Part shown: piece after piece, positions 36,580 through 48,419 of the stretch
How the letters are laid out: the number at the start of each line of letters is the position of its first letter
Numbering within the stretch: position 1 is the stretch's first letter
Source of the DNA: Nymphalis io
Taxonomy: Eukaryota; Arthropoda; Insecta; Lepidoptera; Nymphalidae
DNA length: 64,000 bases
Assembly (NCBI RefSeq): GCF_905147045.1
Contig: NC_065889.1
Coordinates: 12,653,001-12,717,000, forward strand
Direction: 5' to 3'
Program-made: the position numbers and the translations under genes
The notes under the pieces: model-generated
What the model saw: only the letters and a program-made list of their open reading frames with translations
Told to the model about the DNA's origin: nothing
The model's database searches: none

Positions 36580-36872
36580 CAGGGGACAATTCTACTAACG
36601 AATTGTCACATTATCGCGATCAAATCGACGCGATTGCCGCAATGATCGTTGCCGTTTTTTCCGTTTTCCTGTTCTTTAATTTAATTAACGACTATTGCCA
36701 TAAAATTTAACAATTACGTTTGATTTTGACAAAACGGTATATGTTAATAAAGTATCGGTTTGGTTCCGATTATAATAAATACAGATGATTCAAAGTTGGA
36801 TCGGAATAGAATCGTACTCGTGTAACCGGGAACGTATCGTAATCGTTATAAATTAGTAGAATTAGGCCCCTG
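36580..36872 (+). mobile_element. TIR element, family T, copy 2
   Basis: 293 bp with ~20-bp inverted ends: CAGGGGacaATTCTACTAA on the left, and on the right, inverted, CAGGGGcctaATTCTACTAA. It has no ORF, so it is non-autonomous. The target duplication is unclear; the outermost bases AAC/GTT may also be part of the repeat. Confidence 0.78.
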
Positions 36873-38262
36873 TTTGAGTACCAACCACTAATTACATATA
36901 ATACTGCTAAATAGTTATACTTAGTATTGTTGTGTTTGTAATCTGTTTGCCAGTTTACCTGCCTAATTTAAAAAAAGAAATAAAAATACTATCGTCCATA
37001 GTAAACTAAGATTTAATTTTTTAAAGTGCTTCAACTCAAACATTTTTATTCCCTATGAAGTTATTCTTTAGGCAAAAATCTCTAGGGTAAATTTACACTA
37101 CGGATTTCCAATTATTCTGGCTCATATTATTATCTCACAAAACAAAATCAAAGTAAAAGAGTCTTTCATCATAGGCTGTAGTCGAGGGTTAAGGGTTGTG
37201 AATAATACATGGTGCTACTCAATTGATTCTTGGGAGTTGAATCGGTCCCTTGAGTAATCTAATAGGCTGTGCGAGTTTTGAAGATACGGGTCTCTTCGAA
37301 AGACTTGTTAAAATCTCGAAGCCGACATTTAGGGTTCCGTAGATATCACAATTATTATTTCATTTTATAAAGAGATTTATTTTGAAAAATAACAAAACTT
37401 TGAATGAAAGAATACAAGTGATTGAATCGAAAGTGAAGGTGAAGAATATGATAGAATTTCCCCTCATAATTAATCGCATCTTTTAGTTTCGTCTCGTGTA
37501 AATCAATAAACTGATTTTAACTTTGAAAATCGAAAAATGGACTTTCATATCGGGAGATTAACGTATTTGATTTCATTAATGTGATTTTTTTTATAAGTGT
37601 AATTTTTTCAACCGGCTTTCAGGCTTGAAATACTCTACGCAAATGATTAGGACTTTTTCATATAAGAAATTTAAAAATATATATATACATTTGAAATTGA
37701 TCTATATTTTGAATTTAGAACTTTTATATTTGTATGACAACATTTAATTAAACGCTCATACAGCCTGTTACTTTCTCTGTTGTTAAATTATTTTCAATTA
37801 TCGTAAGTCAAAACAATTCTAGGAATTTAGTATGATATGTACATCTTTAGTATTAACATATTAATGAATTTAACTCAAGTTTCATTTCGATCTTGTTTTG
37901 TTGTCGGTACAAAATTGTTTGGTATATATTAAAAACTTTAAGGTTAAGATTTGGAACGACATCAGTATTTATTTATGTTTACTGGTGCTAGATCAGTTAC
38001 TTCACTTGGTATACTTAATTAAATACCAGTTATTCGACCCCATAGAATATTACGTCCACAACATTATTGGGCCATCCTATAGAAAACAAATTAAAAATTT
38101 TAACAATTACACATAAAGTTTGTTTTGTACTCATACATTACATCATACATTAAATTTTCTAGTGACTAGATAATATGGATGCAGATCCCAAGTTCCTTGT
38201 TTAATCTCCTAACCAAACCAAAAAAAAAAAAATGATTTTTTCTAATAAGAAATTCTACGTAG
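36873..38262. other. Non-coding stretch
   Basis: AT-rich. Short frames are unremarkable and no repeat family was recognised. Confidence 0.4.
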
Positions 38263-38425
38263 AAGCCTGAAGTTTAGAAGCGGGCAGTGTTTTTATTCTG
38301 GTGCTGAGGAATGCACATATATTTGCTAATATTTCGCCTGTATTCACGAATGAATTAATCGTTATCAATTGTGTGCACTATATATGTCCCGTAAAGCTTA
38401 TTTCCCTTCAGAAAAGCCGTCGTAG
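38263..38425 (+). mobile_element. SINE-D remnant
   Basis: gcctgaagtttagaagcggg, ggtgctgaggaatgcacata and tgtgcactatatatgtccc resemble the SINE-D body in order. Weak. Confidence 0.35.
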
Positions 38426-38618
38426 CTGACTAAGATCACATGAAAATAAGATGTCTATTGGAAAAGCTGATAAATGTGAACTTACTTTTCTATTTATCCT
38501 CATTATATATTTGTTTAGTTTCTATTACCTCTTCACCTTATGGGAGTCCAATTTATGATTCTTCTTTAAATCTAATATTTAAAAGCATTGATATGAACAA
38601 TGAAATTTATATTACAAT

Positions 38619-38910
38619 ACTTTTTTTTATAGTATAGATTGACGGACGAGCATATGGGCCACCTGCGGATAAGTGGTCACCCACGCCCGTGGACATTGGC
38701 ATTGTAAGAAATGTTAACCATCGCTTACATCGCCAATGCGCCACCAAACTTGGGAACTAAGATGTTATGTCCCTTGTGCCTGTTATTATACTGGCTCACG
38801 CACTCTTCAAGCCAGAACAGAATAATACCAAGTACTGCTGTTTTGCGGTACAATATATGATGAGTGGGTGGTACCTACCCAGACGAGCTTGCACAAAGTC
38901 CTACCACCAG
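38619..38910 (-). mobile_element. SINE-A, full length
   Basis: Complete from ttttttttatagtatagatt to aagtcctaccaccag, moderately diverged. Confidence 0.85.
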
Positions 38911-39287
38911 TAGTGCCGATAATGCTAATAAGTGTTATTCAGTTCCAAAGTCTATATAAGTATTTTAACTGAGTCTTAAGTATTACGTCTTTAATTAAAT
39001 ATGTTTAGCTATGTTAGGCCTTGTAAGCTTTTAAATACCCTATATTTCAATTAAGTATAAAATAGGCTTGTATAAAGGAGACCTTGTTCTCTCAAGTCTC
39101 TTGTTCTTTAATGTATTACAATGAATGATTAATTATACATATTAAGTCATGTGCTCCCAGTATTTGAAGATTGTATTTCAGTTTTATAGGTGAATGAAGC
39201 AGTGTAACCAAAGGAAATAAATAGCATCTAAATAATAGTTGACGTTGCTTAGAAGTAAGTACCTATACGTAATATCAAATGCGGAAC

Positions 39288-39572
39288 TTTTTTTTTTATA
39301 GAATAGGAAGGCGGACGAGCATATGGACCACCTGATGGTAAGAAACGCCCTTAGACATTGGCATTGTAAGAAATGTCAACCATCGCTTACATATCCAATG
39401 CGCCACCAACCTTGGGAACTAAGATTTTATGTCCCTTGTGCCTGTAATTACACTGGCTCACTCACCCTTTAAACCGGAACGCAACAATACCAAGTACTGC
39501 TGTTATGCGGTAGAATATCTGATGAGTGGGTGGTACCTACCCAGACGAGCTTGCACAAACCCATACCACCAG
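39288..39572 (-). mobile_element. SINE-A, full length
   Basis: Close to consensus, with a small deletion where ggtaagtggtcaccaacgcc reads ggtaagaaacgcc. Confidence 0.87.
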
Positions 39573-39702
39573 TACTAGAGTCTATTGAGGAAGGTGATGA
39601 CTGAACACATATAATGCATTACATGAATATTTATACTATTTCACTCGGACAAAGTCGCGTGCACCAGGTAGTAGTTGATTGGTTTTCTAATAATAATTTA
39701 AT

Positions 39703-39956
39703 ATAATAATAATATCCTAGGACATTATTCACACACGGCCATCTGATCCCAAACTAAGCAGAGCTTGTACTATGGAAACCAGACAACTGATATACTACAT
39801 ATACTGATATAATACATAATTATATAGATAATTACACACAGACTCAGGACAAACAGACATGTTCATGCACACAAATGACTGTCCTGGGTGGGAATCGAAC
39901 CCACAACCTTCGGCTTGAAAGGCAAGTATCTACCAACCACGCCAACCAGCCCGTCT
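39703..39956 (-). mobile_element. SINE-C, full length
   Basis: (AAT)n tail, then cctaggacattattcacaca and, at the head end, gccaaccagcccgtc. It lies about 520 bp from another copy in the same orientation. Confidence 0.84.
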
Positions 39957-40329
39957 AATGTAAACATTTTTTGTTCAAACTGGTTGCTTAGTTTTATAAT
40001 TAAAGATGTACATATTTTTAATGAATGTAGGAATGTAGACAAGTAAATTTTATTACTTAATTATTTACTTGACAGCATATAATCAAAATTTATATTTAAA
40101 TCTGTAAAATGGCTGCGAAATATACTTTACTATTTTTTTTAAATGACACAATAAAATTGCAACGAAAAGTGGCACTCTCGCAAATAAAACGTCATAATAT
40201 TTTGCAGCTATAGCTTTCTAGTATATATTTTTTCACGTTTACAAAATATAGATTTAAAATTACTTACCAGTATAATGTTTACAGTTCATATTGCACTTCA
40301 CAGCTATTAACATAGATAATATTTAGGTT

Positions 40330-40440
40330 AAGGCTTAAAATAAATATAATATTAACAAATAAATTAAAAACAACTGTCCTATAAATCACGACCGCCTGAA
40401 AAAGTGGCAAGGATGTCAGCACCTTGCTTCCGTTGACTTT
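40330..40440 (+). repeat. Dispersed repeat F, copy 3
   Basis: The most divergent copy: ggcttaaaataaat, caactgtcctataaatcacg, accgcctgaaaaagtggcaa and ggatgtcagcaccttgcttc. Confidence 0.45.
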
Positions 40441-40478
40441 GTAATAAGTGGGTTAAAAAATGTTTTTAATGATATAAT

Positions 40479-40740
40479 AATAATAATAAGATCCTGGGAC
40501 ATTATTCACACACGGTCATCTGATCACAAACTAAGCAGAGCTTGTACTTTGGAAACCAGACAACTGATGTACTAAATATACTACTTTTCTTTTGTGAATA
40601 CATACTTATATAGATAATTACACCCATACTCAGGAAAAACAGACATGTTCATGCACACAAAATATGTCTGTCTTGAGTGGGAATCGAACCCACAAACGGC
40701 GTGAATGACAAGTACCTACCAACCATGCCAACCGGCCCGT
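40479..40740 (-). mobile_element. SINE-C, full length
   Basis: (AAT)n tail, cctgggacattattcacaca, and head gccaaccggcccgta. A short deletion lies beside the B box (cccacaaacggcgtgaatga). Confidence 0.83.
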
Positions 40741-41948
40741 AAATTGCACTATTAATAACTACAGTAGGAATTAGTTAGATTATTTAAAATCTAAGTTACA
40801 CGTCAAATATATTACATAGTACAATCAACCGATGATATTGAAGTGCCCCGTTTTTGTTAGTGTTATGTATGGGACTCAAAACAAACCAAGCGAGCCCAAG
40901 CTCGTATTAAGAAGTATCAAATAATCAACTTCCTAGATTTATTTACTATGACAATTATATTAATGTTGATTTCCAAAAAGTCTTATAAAAGTATGATTCT
41001 TGAGTGTTGATAATTCATTCTATAAATCAGGCGTTAGGAAATAGTATTGGTAGAAGTGATTTATTTATTTCTTCTCTTTTCCATAATTTTGACAATTTCC
41101 GAATGCAATGATTCCAATGTTGATTCATTCGAGCATGAAAGAGGAACGCAATAATGACAATCGGATAATATTTTCACACAAAAATAAGGAAAAATAACGC
41201 ACAGCGCTTTGATACAACGATATTGGTTTTTCTTATATTAAAAGGGATGGTCGGAACGAAAATATTAACACCAATAGTTTTTGCTTATATTTAAAATATT
41301 CTGTATGGTGAAAATGTTTATATTAATAGTAACGTCGAATTCACGTGACTTACTCAAATATTTATTGATGAAATTGTAAAAGATGAATTTCTCCAAACTT
41401 CAAGTCCCTTAAAAGTCAAAAATTTAGTGTTTTTTTAAGGATATTCCCTTAATAAAATTTAGTAAGTATATATTGTACGCATATTTTTATTTTATTTATT
41501 CATAATGTGATTGCTTCTTTGACTGCCAAATATTCTGATTCCAGTAAGATATAAGGTCCTATTCTGAAGTTAAGTCTCAAACTAACTTTCAACATATTCT
41601 TTGTTACAAGCTAGAATGGTTTAATTTTAGCTAGCTGTATCCCGCAAACTGCAAACTCCGTCCATTCACTTTATCTATACGATCTTCCACGGAGTCACTT
41701 ATTTTCTTCGCAGGTTGCTTAGAAATACACGTTCTTTGTAACTTATATACAGCCAGGAAAATTTAAATATTTGAAATTTTGTTTTGTAACGAGGATTTCA
41801 TAAGGCTTTTTTATAACGCTGCAAAAACGCTTTTACGTGTAAAACAGGGGAACTGTTTTCAATTTAATATTATCCTTCATATTTTATAAAAAAAAGTCGC
41901 AAGAATAGTTGTATCGAAGACGAAACATATAAATTTGCATAAACATTA
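40741..41948. other. Non-coding stretch
   Basis: AT-rich, nothing recognised. Confidence 0.4.
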
Positions 41949-41951
41949 ATA

Positions 41952-41988
<37 letters not shown>
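41949..41988. repeat. (TA)n microsatellite
   Basis: Alternating TA with one G interruption near the left end. Confidence 0.95.
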
Positions 41989-41990
<2 letters not shown>

Positions 41991-42332
41991 GACCAGGTAA
42001 TCTCACCTCTCCGAATGTATATATAATTGTATCAACCAAACAATGTAATAGTATGACAACGTAATCCCGTTATAGTGCTCCTTAATAAAAGATTAGCCTT
42101 TTGCCGAGCTGAACATTGCAAACATTTCAAAGTGCAAGTTAAATCAGTGGTGTTTGTTATATATAGCTTTACAGCATAGTGTTATAAATGCAACATTCAA
42201 ATCATCTCCTACAACGCCGCAAACTTCCCCTGGGTTGTGTTGAGCGAATAGCACACTCCTCGATCTAAACGTTTATTATATATGAAATATTATTACGAAC
42301 ATATATATATTCATTCATTAAATAGATATATA

Positions 42333-42650
42333 AGCCGAGAATTGCCCCAGTGGAAAGAGTGGTAAGACCGCTTGAATCTTAACCGATGATCGTGGGTTCA
42401 AACCCAGGCAAGCACCACTGAATTTTCATGTGCTTAATTTTTGTTTATAATTCATCTCGTGCTTGACGGTGAAGGAAAACATCGTGAGGAAATCTGCATG
42501 TGTTTAATTTCATTGAAATTATGCTACATGTGTATTCTACCAACGCGCATTGGAGCAGCATTGTGGAATAAGCTCCAAACCTTCTCCTCAAGAGGGAGAG
42601 GAGGCCTTAGCCCAGCAGTGGGACATTAACAAGCTGTTACTGAACTGAAT
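42333..42650 (+). mobile_element. SINE-B, full length
   Basis: Head agccgagaattgccccagtg with a short insertion, B box gggttcaaacccagg, body, and tail agcccagcagtgggacatta plus aagctgttactgaactg. Confidence 0.85.
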
Positions 42651-43057
42651 TGAACATTGATGTACTTGATATATTATGTATTGATATATAGATTTAGCAA
42701 ATTATAATGTAAGGCATGATAGAGTGTATCATTTGTGATTGGCAACGTGACACCGTTAACAAAGAGAACCGTAACAAAGAGTGACCGTTCGCTAGATAAT
42801 GTCATACAATTGTTGCCTATATCTATCTCGTATTAACACGCTTCATATTCAATACAATCTGACTAGGTAACGTTCAAATACATGAATACCAGTATTTTCT
42901 GAGTATAATATACGAAGGCGGTGCAGGTTTTTCTTAAGCATTTAAACGCAATATTAAATAATAATTTGGTATTATTCTGTTCAGCTATAAAATAAGATTC
43001 ATAGAATTTATTTTTAATATTAAAATACATTTGAAATGGTTAATTTCAAATGGATTA

Positions 43058-43123
43058 GCCATCTGTATAATACTATTTGCTTTCGATTCATAATGCCATC
43101 TGTATAATACTATTTGCTTTCGA
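43058..43123. repeat. 37-bp tandem duplication
   Basis: gccatctgtataatactatt (and on to tgctttcga) occurs twice with a period of 37 bp. Non-coding. Confidence 0.88.
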
Positions 43124-43184
43124 CTTCTCATTTTCAAGATGTATGTAATAAAATTAACATAATAAGTGTTGAAATGAAATGAAA

Positions 43185-43495
43185 TATAAGGTCGCAATCC
43201 CGATATCGGATCCCGATGTCCTGAGTTCAAATCTTAGGTCGGACAAATAAAAAGATATTGGGTTTGTCTTTCGAATAATCACAGTATTCCGGAGTCTGGA
43301 CGTTGGAAGTGTTTACACTACCGTGCCTCGGAAAGCACACAAGTCTCGCGCTCTTTCTGGTGGTGTCGGATTACTGTCCCATGAGAGAGAGTGAGCGAAA
43401 AGGGAGTGTATCTGTGTTTGCGCACACATAATATTTCCTGCGTAGTTGGGTCTCTTTTGAGATGAGCCGCGGTGGCCGAAATCGGTCCGGAAAAC
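43185..43495 (+). mobile_element. SINE-D, nearly full length
   Basis: tcctgagttcaaatcttagg, ccggagtctggacgttggaa, tgtcggattactgtcccatg and gccgcggtggccgaaatcgg. Confidence 0.8.
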
Positions 43496-43639
43496 AATCA
43501 CGTTATCCTTAGTTGCTTTTCCGGTCGAATGTCGAACTCGTACTTCACACATAGCAAAAATATATTTATATAATAAATAATAATAATAAAATTTTATTTA
43601 CACCCAAAAGAATCATGTACAATTTGTTTGCAGTAAAAA

Positions 43640-43945
43640 GCCGAGATGGCCTAGTGGTAAGAACGCGTGAATCTTAACCGATGATCGTGGGTTCAAACCC
43701 GGGCAAGCACCACTGAATTTTCATGTGCTTAAATTTGTGTTTATAATTCATCTCGTGCTTAACGGTGAAGGAAAACATCGTGAGGAAACCTGCATGAGTC
43801 TAATTTCATTGAAATTCTGCCACATGTGTATTCTACCAACCCGCATTGGAGCAGCGTGGTGGAATAAGCTCCAAACCTTCTCCTCAAAAGGGAAAGGAGG
43901 CCTTAGCCCAGCAGTGGGATATTAACAGGCTGTTACTGTTACTGT
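43640..43945 (+). mobile_element. SINE-B, full length
   Basis: The cleanest copy: agccgagatggcctagtggt, gggttcaaacccgggcaagc, gccttagcccagcagtggga and a tail of (TGTTAC)n type. The tRNA-like A and B boxes are about 40 bp apart. Confidence 0.88.
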
Positions 43946-44544
43946 GAGGGTTTTTATAAATGAAGCTGTACGTTTTTATTTATTTTTTCCTTTCCGTTAT
44001 TTATAAATTCTTCAATAAACATTATATGTCAAAATTCAGTCTGACCGCTCATCACTATTAAGAGAGAGACAACAATAGCGTTTATTCAGTACTTCCATAC
44101 TTCTACAGAAACCGAAAATCTTCAAAACATTAAATTTTTATTTTCTTTTAAAATATACCTGTGATGATAATTAATGAAATAAGACCATTAAACAGTATTG
44201 CCAGATAAGAATTTCAAATTGATTTGTTAATTAAATAATCTTTCCATTAAGCCACCTCATCTGATAATGTAACTAGTTTTAACAACGGCCAAACCGGAGC
44301 CGAGGTGTTCATAAATATGAACCGGGTTTTGTGTTCAAACCAGTTCTATTTGATTTTATTGACCATTCTAAGAGAACATTTCAGTAATTACGCTTAATAA
44401 CGAAAATAACTCTTAGGTTAGTGTTGTTTTACTTGTTAAATAAAATTATAATAATGTCGCGTTTGATAATTGTGGTTAAGTGCGTGACACCAGAAAATTA
44501 AAGCAGCAAATCGAATAATATTATATTGTTCTTTAATCGAATGG

Positions 44545-44760
44545 GTAGGTCTAACAAGCTTCACGGTAGTATGCGCAAGCGATCCCGTGACGTCCTCCGA
44601 AAAGACGGAGTGGGTACCGCAGGTCTTTTAGAGGGTATTCCGGTGCCTTCAGCGCCGGCGAGTCCCACATACCATACACATACATAAGTCCCACATACGC
44701 ATTTACGCGTTTCCCCCACTTCATGTAGGGGAAACGTGTAAATGCGTTTTTCCAGCGAAT
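44545..44760. repeat. GC-rich patch with a 20-bp hairpin
   Basis: A GC-rich stretch (gatcccgtgacgtcctccga, gcgccggcgagtcccacata) in AT-rich surroundings. It ends in a hairpin with arms 44697-44716 and 44728-44746 (cgcatttacgcgtttcccc against ggggaaacgtgtaaatgcg), apart from one G-T type mismatch. It is possibly the 3' UTR of a retroelement; class not identified. Confidence 0.55.
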
Positions 44761-44814
44761 TTTTTAAAAAAAAAACTGGTCTAACAAGCTTTAATTGGAT
44801 GTGGGGATTCGTTC

Positions 44815-44935
44815 AAGCCCATCTGAGTAAACAAACACTCATCAAATATACTACCGCCAAAGAGCAATACTTAGTATTGAATGGTGAGTGAGCCAGTGTA
44901 TCTACCGGAGCAAGGCAAATAATAACATGTAAGTT
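44815..44935 (+). mobile_element. SINE-A, 5' half remnant
   Basis: actcatcaaatatactaccg, gagcaatacttagtattg and tgagtgagccagtgta, then similarity fades. Confidence 0.5.
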
Positions 44936-46265
44936 AGAATCTTAGCAATATATTTTTTAATATGATATGTACTTGAAATCATTTTAATTTGGCATTTAGA
45001 GTCTAAATATCTGAATTTGGAATGTATATTTTTATTACGATGATATTCTGTGACGATAGTCTGCTGAAACATTTATGCACTCATTTTTAATTGTATTATA
45101 TTTAAAAAAAAACTATGATAATATCAATAATGATAGTATCAATAAAAGTTTAGGACCCATTTTTAGTTGACGGTTAACTTTTATCAGAAAAAATTAAGAA
45201 AGTTTTTAACAAACCATAAATAAAATAATACTTTCAGATAAATGAAATTTCTTATTTTGAAAACATTCCAAATACAAAACTGAAGTTTCGAACAATATTT
45301 TTTTATATTCAAATATTTGTTGATCGTAGAAAAATACGCGTTATGATACAAAATAACAAGACAATAAGACGTTCGTTATTTCTTTACAAATAATAATACA
45401 CGATGTAGATAGAGAATTACGCGCAGCATTTGTGTTTCTTAGTATTTCATACGGCGGTATAGATGCGAAATCTCATTAAGAGGAAAGAAATGGCTTTCCA
45501 AGAGTCGAGCTTCTAATGATAATAAATGAAGGTTGCTTGTAAACAGTATTCGATTAACTTGAAAATATAAGACTTTGGTTACAATGTCATCCATGACGTA
45601 TTTACTTACTAAACAGAAAAAATAATATTTACGTATTATGTGTATTGTTATTGGATGTTATGACGTCATTAGAAAATATATACGGGACTGAATTGTTATA
45701 TTTTCGAACGTGTTCTAATTTTGAATTTTTGCTTTAAATGCGTGAGTTTCTGTTATATATTAAAAAAATAACTGAAAGTGATATTTTCTTCGTTAATTTT
45801 TACCATTGATTAAATATTTCTTTTAAATGCAAGTTTTACATTATAAATAATATAATAAAAAGCCTTTACTTCCAATAATCCTAAACATGACAATTTTAAA
45901 TCAATAAATCCTTATGTTTGTTTCTTATATAATATTTTGTAAAATTGTAAGTATCTATTTTATCTCTCTAATCAATAATGATTTATTCTTATATCAATTA
46001 AAAGTTTTGCATTAATTGAGTATAATTATCCAATGTATCAATAATTTTTTCGTAAGCACAATAACTCAATCATGTAAAGCGCTTTAGCTTTCATTCGAGC
46101 AACGTGTGCGAAAGATTAAATTGATGATGTATATCGTAAACAGAATCATTAATTCTAATAACAAACTATTTATATTATAATTGAAACATAATATATGTTG
46201 GCGATTTCAGATAAAATCGTATATTTTTTTAAAGCTGTACCGATTGAAAATTGGAAAAAATAGAC
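44936..46265. other. 3' flank of P450-2
   Basis: AT-rich, with no recognised repeat or gene. The poly-A site of P450-2 should lie at its right edge, but no single signal stands out among the many A/T runs. Confidence 0.4.
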
Positions 46266-48365
46266 TTATGAATAATTTACTTTGTTTCTTGGTATTAATA
46301 TGAAGTGAGCTGATGAATCTCTCAAGGAGAAAAAACTATGATCATAAGCATTTGGCTCGTACTTATTTTCCTTGACGGTACATTTTCTCAAAATCACTGC
46401 TATACTAAATTTGAGAAGTATTCTTTCAAATCGCACACCTAAAACAATAAACAAATATTTTTAATACTAATACCTCGTAATTGGCTAGATATAATACTGC
46501 GGCCTTCGATTTGTGGATTTCGAGGTCATGAATTCAAACTCCAGGTTGGGCTAACCCAGAGTCTAGAAGATAGAAGTGTGTACCCTCCCGTGCCTTGAAA
46601 AGCACATAGGCCGTGTCGAATTTGCCATCCCATCGGATTATAAGGGTAAGGGAAGAGAGGTAATATAGATAATGCGTCTGTGTTTGTGCATACACTTGTG
46701 TAAAATGTCCTATACAGTTGCCTAGTAACCCTTGAGATTGACCGAAATCAGGAGGACATCGTTATTTTTAATATAAACACCACACACCACTAACACCACT
46801 TGCCTGATATTTATGATATTTTTTGTGGTTTAATTAGTGTTATATCGGTTCCAATAAAAGGATTTTTTATTTAAAAGTTTTCGTCTACTATTGCAAAAAT
46901 GTATTAACTTTTATACAAAATGATTTGCGATTAATGACATTCTAACATTGTATTTTATTGCATTTCGTTCACTTTGGTAATCTTATTAAAAATTTCAATC
47001 TACAGAGAAGTTTATAGTTTTAACTTAAAAAAAAAGATGCAAGAGTTATTAACACTTACCTAAACATTTTCTTTGACCCTCGCCAAACGGTAAATAGCTA
47101 AACTTAGTGATTTTACACTGATTTCTAGAAGAAAATATGTCAGGATCAAATAGTTCGGGGTCAGGAAATAATTTAGGATCTCTGTGTAATGCGAAAACCG
47201 GTACTAATATTGTCGTACCTTTATAAACTTTCGCTTGAGTCGACGGTAAAGTTGTATCACTGGTACAACATCTCTGTAACGCAAGTACTGGTGGGTATTT
47301 TCTAAGCAATTCACTTATAATCATATCTAAATATTCTAATTTCCCTAATTCCTCAAAATTAATCTTGTCGTTGCAATTCTCAAAAACAATATCAATCTCA
47401 TTATGAAGTCTATCTAAAATGTATTTATTATGAGCCAGTTCTAACATAGCAAAATGTAAAGAAATCGAAATATTATCTATACCTCCTAAGAAAAACAGAA
47501 AGTATTGTGCTGCAACTAATTCATCAGTTGGTATAATTTCGTATCCAGTGGTTTCATCTTTTATTATACCATTTTTTTGTAATTGCAACACACTCTGTAC
47601 GATATCTTGACGCGAAACGTCGTTATCTTTGCGTCGATTTTCTATAATTTGTTTAACGAAATTCACGAATAACTCGTTATATTTATCGAAGTGTTTAAAG
47701 TTAAGCAATTTAAAAATTTCCGGGAATGTATTGGATATGTAAAATATAATGTTGTTTTTCTTGGACGCCTCGTTTATATCCCAAAACATATCAGTTAAAG
47801 TATTTACAATGCTAGTTGTCTGGTCTATTGCGAAAATACTTGCTGCAATAATGGAAGTTCCAAAAGCATACATATCTCTAAGCGAACATTCCTTATCATT
47901 ATTAATAGGATCAAGAAAGTCTCGAGCACTCTTATGTATATACTGAAACATAATTTTTATCTTCGTGTTCGTAAGCATTGGTGAAAATGTTTGCTTCATT
48001 AGTTTCCACCGATTGTAGTTATTTGTGAATAGCATATTGTCTGTTAGTGGTTCTTGCGGGTTTGTTACTATGCCACGATTATTGAAACAGTTAAAGTTAC
48101 TCTGGAGAACTGATTCAATGTCTTTTAAGTCTCTAAGTAATAATGTAGGACTTGAACCGAGGAATATTCCAATGTAGGGTTGAGATGGATTTTCGTCCAT
48201 TATTTCTTTATAAATTTCGCCCAGCGAACGTTTACCAAACATGAACCTGTTTACAACACCATCGATTTGAATAACGTTTTGTTTTCTCCAGTAATTTTGA
48301 TACCTTATGAAATAAATTTTAAATAACAGAACTGCACTTAACAAAAGCAATATTAAAGTCAACAT
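46266..48365 (-). CDS. Divergent cytochrome P450 paralogue, two exons (P450-2)
   Basis: Exons are 48365-47060 and 46438-46266 on the minus strand. The GT-AG phase-1 intron splits the same Gly codon as in P450-1. The product is 492 aa. An N-terminal hydrophobic segment (2-20) is followed by NYWRKQNV. The heme loop FGEGQRKCLG has Cys434, and the K-helix ELLR is at 352-355. By eye about half of the residues match P450-1, including SFFSLRD near the C-terminus. Three signature positions are altered: C-helix WKLMK (120-124) has Lys for Arg, I-helix GGIDNI (294-299) has Asn-Ile where P450-1 has Thr-Ser, and the PERF site reads PDIF (408-411) with Ile for Arg. There is no stop or frameshift. It may be an active enzyme with unusual chemistry, or a recently decaying one. 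The start is the ATG at 48365, preceded by a TATA box. Confidence 0.9.
46439..47059 (-). other. Intron of P450-2, carrying a SINE-D copy
   Basis: The donor (minus strand) is GTAAGTG and the acceptor is TTGTTTTAG, 621 bp apart. Without splicing the first exon runs only two codons past CLG (Lys-Cys) to a stop. The second exon is recognisable because it carries VRFERILLKFSIAV and SFFSLRD, collinear with P450-1. Confidence 0.87.
46480..46765 (+). mobile_element. SINE-D copy in the P450-2 intron, antisense to the gene
   Basis: Degenerate but nearly full length: a tRNA-like head with tcgaggtcatgaattcaaac, then gagtctagaagatagaagtg, ccgtgccttgaaaagcaca and a tail with gagattgaccgaaatcagg. It runs on the plus strand, opposite to the P450. 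Confidence 0.7.
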
Positions 48366-48419
48366 TGTAACTACAATGTCACCTATGAAATAGCAGTGTG
48401 CGCATAATTTTCTACTAAC

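Noticed and set aside
43640..43700. tRNA-like sequence with good A and B boxes
   Set aside because: It is the head of SINE-B; the same head with the same body recurs many times, and the acceptor arm cannot be completed. The same reasoning removes the heads of SINE-C and SINE-D as tRNA genes.
43725..43925. 60-90 codon frames at 42441, 43725, 52351, 59772 and 59828
   Set aside because: Translated SINE-B copies.
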